Shown: piece after piece, positions 6,420-10,474 of the stretch
How the letters are laid out: each line of letters begins with the position of its first letter
Numbering within the stretch: position 1 is the stretch's first letter
NCBI GenBank assembly: GCA_900546835.1
Contig: UREH01000081.1
Span: 1 to 10,474 of the forward strand
Source of the DNA: an uncultured Porphyromonadaceae bacterium
GTDB lineage: Bacteria > Bacteroidota > Bacteroidia > Bacteroidales > Muribaculaceae
Length of the DNA: 10,474 bases
Direction of reading: 5' to 3'
Translations under genes and position numbers: made by a program
Notes under the pieces: model-generated
The model's input: only the letters and a program-made list of their open reading frames with translations
The model's database searches: none
What the model was told of the DNA's origin: nothing

Positions 6420-7784
6420 ATGAAAAAATCAATTCTATATATTGCGTCGATGTTTGTCGCCATGGCGGGCTTCACGTCGTGTGACGATGATTTCGAGCCG
6501 GCGCCGCTGGAGGATTACATCCCGCATGCCACTATGGTTGCAAACACGACGGCACAGGAACTTAAGGAGGCCTTCAATCAGACGTCCAGCAATTACTATA
6601 ATGTTCCGATCGGAACCCGTGCTGACGGCAGTCATTATATTGTCAAAGGCCGTGTGACCAGTTCCGACAAGGCCGCCAATGTCTATAAGAAACTTATGAT
6701 TGCCGATGAAACCGGCGGTCTGATTTTCTCGGTCGACAATAGCAAACTTTATGAGACTTACCGCATCGGGCAGGAAGTTGTGGTGGATGTTACCGGATTA
6801 TATTATGGTAACTACGGCACAGGAATGCAGATCGGTGTAAGCGCGCCCGACGGAAGCGCACCCAACAGAATATCCAAGGACATGTGGGAGGGTACAACTA
6901 CCCAGAAAGCAATCTGTCAGCTCAATAACCTTCCTGCACCCGCTAAAGTGGATGTGCCCTCCATGACTGTGAGCGAGGTGAACGCATTGCTGCTCGACGA
7001 TGCCACTAAATTGGCATGGCAGGGACGTCTGGTTCGTATCACCGGTGTACACTTCCAGTCGCCCGGCACTCTGCTTGCGCGAGTGCTTGCGTCCGGCGAG
7101 ACCAACCCCAACAATACGTCGTATCTGGTCGACGACAATAATAACCGTATCGCCATGAACACTTCGAGCTATTCCACTTTCGGAACTACTACGAAGGCTC
7201 CGAAAGGCACCGGCGATGTGGTCGCTCTACTTACGCTCTATAACAACAACTGGCAGATTGTGCTCAACGATCTCGCCGGTCTGGAGGGCTTTGAGCCCTG
7301 GGTTGACCGTCAGACCATCTTCTCCGAGTCGTTCGAAACCAACCAGGGAGAGTTCACTATCGATAACGTACAGATGGATCCGGCACTCACCCACATATGG
7401 GAGTGGCGGGATAAATATGGTATGGTCGCCACCGCGTTTGCCAACAGCACCAACTACGCATCTGATTCCTGGCTGATTTCGCCTGTAGTAGCTCTCCCGG
7501 CTGATTGCTCGCCCGTCCTTACTTTCGATCAGGCTCTCAACTTCTTCAGTTCAATCGGCGACGCTGTCAATGAGGTATCCGTATCGGTGCGTGAGCCAAA
7601 TGGAGAATGGGTAAAACTCGATATCCCGTCGTGGCCGGCATCCTTAAGCTGGACATTTGTAAATACAGGCGACATCGATCTCTCTGCATATGCAGGCAAG
7701 AATATCCAGATCGGTCTGCGCTACACGTCTACAGCCGCCAAGAGCGGAACCTGGGAGGTGAAGAATTTCCAGATAGTTAAGTAA
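6420..7784 (+). CDS. DUF5689 surface lipoprotein with choice-of-anchor-J-like C-terminal domain
   Basis: 454 residues. Lipoprotein signal peptide with lipobox FTSC (Cys21); the mature start CDDDFE is acidic, as in Bacteroidota signals that send lipoproteins to the cell surface. Residues about 40-290 look like DUF5689, with two beta-rich halves. The first (73-140) has HYIVKGRVTSSD, LMIADETGGLIFSV and YRIGQEVVVDVTGLYYG, a pattern like an OB-fold; the second (198-290) has WQGRLVRITGV and WQIVLNDLAGLEGF. Residues 298-454 form a choice-of-anchor-J-like beta-sandwich (SESFETNQG, SDSWLISPVV, VSVSVREPNGEW, GTWEVKNFQIVK). It starts 45 bases after the receptor gene and is followed after 29 bases by a paralogue, so all three are probably one transcript. 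The likely role is ligand capture or lid for the receptor; this is inference from context. Domain names are assigned by eye. Confidence 0.85.
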   Translation: MKKSILYIASMFVAMAGFTSCDDDFEPAPLEDYIPHATMVANTTAQELKEAFNQTSSNYYNVPIGTRADGSHYIVKGRVTSSDKAANVYKKLMIADETGGLIFSVDNSKLYETYRIGQEVVVDVTGLYYGNYGTGMQIGVSAPDGSAPNRISKDMWEGTTTQKAICQLNNLPAPAKVDVPSMTVSEVNALLLDDATKLAWQGRLVRITGVHFQSPGTLLARVLASGETNPNNTSYLVDDNNNRIAMNTSSYSTFGTTTKAPKGTGDVVALLTLYNNNWQIVLNDLAGLEGFEPWVDRQTIFSESFETNQGEFTIDNVQMDPALTHIWEWRDKYGMVATAFANSTNYASDSWLISPVVALPADCSPVLTFDQALNFFSSIGDAVNEVSVSVREPNGEWVKLDIPSWPASLSWTFVNTGDIDLSAYAGKNIQIGLRYTSTAAKSGTWEVKNFQIVK

Positions 7785-7813
7785 GTCTTTATCATTCTGA
7801 CGAATTTATAATT

Positions 7814-10420
7814 ATGAATATCCTAAAATCCATTATATTCGGGTTGATGGCTACGGCCGCCCTCGGCGGATTTGTATCCTGCCAGGATGACATCGACGCT
7901 CCCGAACCGGTTGTTCCGGTAGCCTCCAACCTCGATAAGGTGAATACTACAATTTTCGACTTCAAGAAGGAATACTGGCAGAACGACCAGAATTACTGCA
8001 AGCAGGTCGGAACCAAACCTGACGGCTCCCATATCATTATCAAGGGTCGTGTGATTTCATCCGATGAATCAGGAAATGTATTCAAAAGCATTGTGATTCA
8101 GGATGAGACGGCTGCACTGGCCTTCTCTGTCAACGCCTATAATCTTTTCCTTGACCATCGCATCGGCCAGGAAATGGTTGTGGACCTTACCGGTATGTAT
8201 GTGGGCAAATACAACAGTCTCATGCAGATGGGCTGGCCCGAGGATTATCAGGACGGCAAGCAGACAACTTTCATGTCGCCTGCATTCTTCAATGCTCATG
8301 TGGAAAACAACGGAATGCCCGACCCCTCGAAGGTCATCATTCACCAGCTCGATGCAGTCAGCGATATTCCCAACGATGTGGATGGTCTCATTGCCTGGCA
8401 GAGCCAGTTGGTACGCTGCAATAATGTGACGTTCGTGCCAAAAGCCAATCCGAATGATGCTTCAAAGCTTGTCACGACTTTCGGACTGTATAAGACAAAC
8501 ATGAATCAGGGTCTGCTTCTGGCAGGTCAGGAACACACCCTGCGTGTAAGCGGTTACGCCGACTTCGTCAACGATCCGATGCCTACTGAGCCCTGCGACG
8601 CCAAGTTCCTGCTTTCGTATTTCGGCACCGACTGGCAGTTTATGCTCATGAGCACCGACGACATCTACAATATCGGTAATCCGTCGCTTCCCGTCGGCAC
8701 CGAGGCGAATCCCTATAGCGTGGCCCGCGCAATCGAGGCCATCGACGGCGGCGAGACACCCGCAGGATGGATTTCGGGCTATATCGTAGGAACCGTGGCA
8801 ATGGAAGTTACCAACGTCACCTCCAACGACGACATCGACTGGGGAACCGACGCCATACTCGCCTCCACAGTGGTAATCGCCGACGAGGCCGACTGCCGCG
8901 ACTTCTCGAAGTGCTTCATCGTTCCTCTGCCCACCGGCTCGGTGATGCGCGAATATGTGGCCATCCTCAACCATCCCGAGAACGTGGGCAAGCAGCTCAA
9001 GGTGCTCGGCACTCTCGACCACTATCTCGGCACCTATGGCCTGACAGGCAACAACGGCACCGCCGCCGAATTCCGTCTCGAAGGTGTGGAAGTGCCCGGC
9101 GGCCAGCCCACCGAGGGCAACGGCACCAAGGAATCTCCCTACTCCTGCGAGAAGATTATCTCGCTCAATCCGCAGTCGACCACCGAGGCCGTTGAATCAG
9201 GCGTCTGGGTGAAGGGATACCTCGTAGGCTACTACAACAATAATACGAAGCAGTGCATGTTCCAGAGCGCCGGCGCTCTCGGTGCGAACATCCTTATGTC
9301 GACCAACCCCGCCGCCTCCACCAAGGAGGAGTGCATCTGCATCCAGCTCGTCAACGGTTCCGACGTGCGCAAGGCGCTCAATCTGATTGACAATCCCGGC
9401 CTGCTCGGCGCTGAAATCATGGTTCAGGGCGATGTAATGAAGTACAATACCTTCCCCGGTATCAAGAACACGTCTGAATACTCGATTCTTTCGCAGCCCG
9501 TCGGCCCCGACCAGCCTGACGTTCCCACCGGCGGCGACGGTACGGAGGCTTCTCCCTTCGCCGTGGGCAGCATCATCGCCTTGGCTCCCTCGTCGACCAC
9601 CGAGGCCGTCAAGGATGACGTATGGGTGGAAGGCTACCTCGTAGGCTACTATAAAGATTATGCAGCCCACTTCACAGCCGAAGGCGCACAGGCCGCCAAC
9701 ATCCTGCTTGCAGCCACCGCTACCGCCTCCACCAAGGAGGAGTGCATCTGCATCCAGCTCGTCAACGGTTCCGACGTGCGCAAGGCGCTCAATCTGATCG
9801 ACAATCCCGGCCTGCTCGGCAAGAAGGTATCGGTTCGCGGCGACGTGATGAAGTACAATTCCCTCCCGGGTATCAAGAATACCGACGCCTACAAGATTGA
9901 CGGCCAGGGAGGCGGCGAGCAGCCCGACACCCCCACCGGCGAAGCCATCTTCGAGGAGACATTCGAAGGCGGTACGCTCGGCAACTTCACCGCTACCGTC
10001 GAGACTTCCGGCAGCTGGACCGGCTGGCGCGCCAACACCCGCTCGCCGCTCTGTGCAATCGCCAACTCATATGTGAATTCGGTAAACGAAGCTGCCACGG
10101 CATGGCTCATCTCGCCTGAAATCAGTCTGAACGGTGTAAGCAAGGCCACGCTCTCGTTCGAACACGCTTTCGGCTTCTATTTCCCAACCTCGCAGGATTC
10201 CTTCTGCACGGTTTACGTCCGTGAGAAGGGTGGCAGCTGGAATCAGCTTACGCTCACCAACTTCCCGGCCAAAGGCACAGGCAACTGGTCCTCGTTCGCA
10301 ACCAACACTTTCAGCCTCAACGCCTATGCAGGCAAGACGATTGAAGTCGGCTTCAAATACTATAACGACGGCAATCAGAGCGTTGCATGGGAAATCAAGA
10401 GCTTCAAGGTTACGAAGTAA
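7814..10420 (+). CDS. Multi-domain surface lipoprotein: DUF5689, three DUF6359-like modules, choice-of-anchor-J-like domain
   Basis: 868 residues. Signal peptide with lipobox FVSC (Cys23) and acidic mature start CQDDID, suggesting surface exposure. Residues about 40-285 are a DUF5689 region clearly paralogous to the preceding gene: compare GSHIIIKGRVISSDESGNVF (71-90) and HRIGQEMVVDLTGMYVG. Three modules follow, beginning GTEANPYS (295), GTKESPYS (439) and GTEASPFA (578), each with a GYIVG or GYLVG strand and, near the end, an LG-x-x-(L/I/V)-x-V-x-G strand; Gly/Pro/Thr linkers separate them. Modules 2 and 3 are nearly the same around KEECICIQLVNGSDVRKALN. Residues 710-868 are the beta-sandwich end domain (EETFEGG, ATAWLISPEI, CTVYVREKGGSW, VAWEIKSFKVTK). 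It is probably a binding protein working with the receptor upstream; no catalytic motif was seen. Substrate unknown. Confidence 0.85.
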   Translation: MNILKSIIFGLMATAALGGFVSCQDDIDAPEPVVPVASNLDKVNTTIFDFKKEYWQNDQNYCKQVGTKPDGSHIIIKGRVISSDESGNVFKSIVIQDETAALAFSVNAYNLFLDHRIGQEMVVDLTGMYVGKYNSLMQMGWPEDYQDGKQTTFMSPAFFNAHVENNGMPDPSKVIIHQLDAVSDIPNDVDGLIAWQSQLVRCNNVTFVPKANPNDASKLVTTFGLYKTNMNQGLLLAGQEHTLRVSGYADFVNDPMPTEPCDAKFLLSYFGTDWQFMLMSTDDIYNIGNPSLPVGTEANPYSVARAIEAIDGGETPAGWISGYIVGTVAMEVTNVTSNDDIDWGTDAILASTVVIADEADCRDFSKCFIVPLPTGSVMREYVAILNHPENVGKQLKVLGTLDHYLGTYGLTGNNGTAAEFRLEGVEVPGGQPTEGNGTKESPYSCEKIISLNPQSTTEAVESGVWVKGYLVGYYNNNTKQCMFQSAGALGANILMSTNPAASTKEECICIQLVNGSDVRKALNLIDNPGLLGAEIMVQGDVMKYNTFPGIKNTSEYSILSQPVGPDQPDVPTGGDGTEASPFAVGSIIALAPSSTTEAVKDDVWVEGYLVGYYKDYAAHFTAEGAQAANILLAATATASTKEECICIQLVNGSDVRKALNLIDNPGLLGKKVSVRGDVMKYNSLPGIKNTDAYKIDGQGGGEQPDTPTGEAIFEETFEGGTLGNFTATVETSGSWTGWRANTRSPLCAIANSYVNSVNEAATAWLISPEISLNGVSKATLSFEHAFGFYFPTSQDSFCTVYVREKGGSWNQLTLTNFPAKGTGNWSSFATNTFSLNAYAGKTIEVGFKYYNDGNQSVAWEIKSFKVTK
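9312..9409 (+). repeat. Near-identical direct repeat, copy 1 (DUF6359-like module 2)
   Basis: 98 bases that match 9723-9820 at 97 positions; the only difference is T at 9388 against C at 9799. The copies are 411 bases apart (137 codons) and in frame, so they encode the same peptide segment in modules 2 and 3 of the lipoprotein. Flanking module sequence is more diverged. Confidence 0.95.
9723..9820 (+). repeat. Near-identical direct repeat, copy 2 (DUF6359-like module 3)
   Basis: Second copy of the 98-base repeat at 9312-9409, one base different. Such identity inside otherwise diverged modules points to recent duplication or gene conversion between modules 2 and 3. Confidence 0.95.
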
Positions 10421-10474
10421 ACCACCTTTCCCTCAGCAATTAAATTAGCCCATTATACCCGAAGCGAGGTGTCG
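10421..10474. other. Short non-coding end of window, no terminator seen
   Basis: 54 bases after the last stop. CACCT (10423-10427) and AGGTG near 10467-10471 could pair only across a loop of about 40 bases, and no U-tract follows a stem. The operon may therefore continue into the next gene, which lies outside the window. Confidence 0.5.

Noticed and set aside
3594..7784. SusC/SusD glycan-uptake pair
   Set aside because: The receptor lacks SusC-type signatures, and the lipoprotein after it is beta-rich DUF5689 rather than the helical TPR-type SusD; no carbohydrate-active enzyme is in the window.
8696..9907. CRISPR or mobile-element repeat
   Set aside because: The repeats are in-frame protein modules within one open frame; there are no short spaced repeats, transposase or terminal inverted repeats anywhere in the window.

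Overview
The window looks like chromosomal DNA from a Bacteroidota bacterium, most likely a GC-rich gut Bacteroidales such as the Muribaculaceae; this lineage call is inference. The signs are: two Bacteroides-type promoters built on a TAnnTTTG -7 box, start codons preceded by AT-rich leaders rather than strong Shine-Dalgarno sites, lipoprotein signals followed by acidic residues after the cysteine, a TonB-dependent receptor with an N-terminal carboxypeptidase-regulatory-like domain, and the Bacteroidota-restricted domains DUF5689 and DUF6359 (domain names assigned by eye and memory, no search run).

Left part (1-3274), housekeeping: the 3' end of xseA and all of xseB (exonuclease VII subunits) read rightward. 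Facing them is a leftward three-gene run: an unidentified 126-residue protein, a membrane-anchored or exported cyclophilin-type peptidylprolyl isomerase, and a single-domain M16 zinc peptidase. A -7 box at 3299-3306 probably starts this run.

Middle (3275-3593): a 319-base divergent control region without a credible gene. It holds the leftward promoter, a strong rightward promoter (3413-3445) overlapped by inverted repeats, and a leader of about 140 bases that can fold into a three-way-junction RNA followed by a small out-of-frame ORF overlapping the next start codon.

Right part (3594-10420): a rightward operon of three exported proteins with gaps of 45 and 29 bases: a 926-residue TonB-dependent outer-membrane receptor and two paralogous, probably surface-exposed lipoproteins. 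Both lipoproteins begin with DUF5689 and end in a choice-of-anchor-J-like beta-sandwich. The second also carries three tandem DUF6359-like modules, two of which share a 98-base stretch that differs at one base. No SusD homologue is present. The plausible reading is a surface capture-and-import system in which the lipoproteins take the place SusD has in glycan systems; the substrate is unknown. No terminator is visible in the last 54 bases, so the operon may continue past the window.
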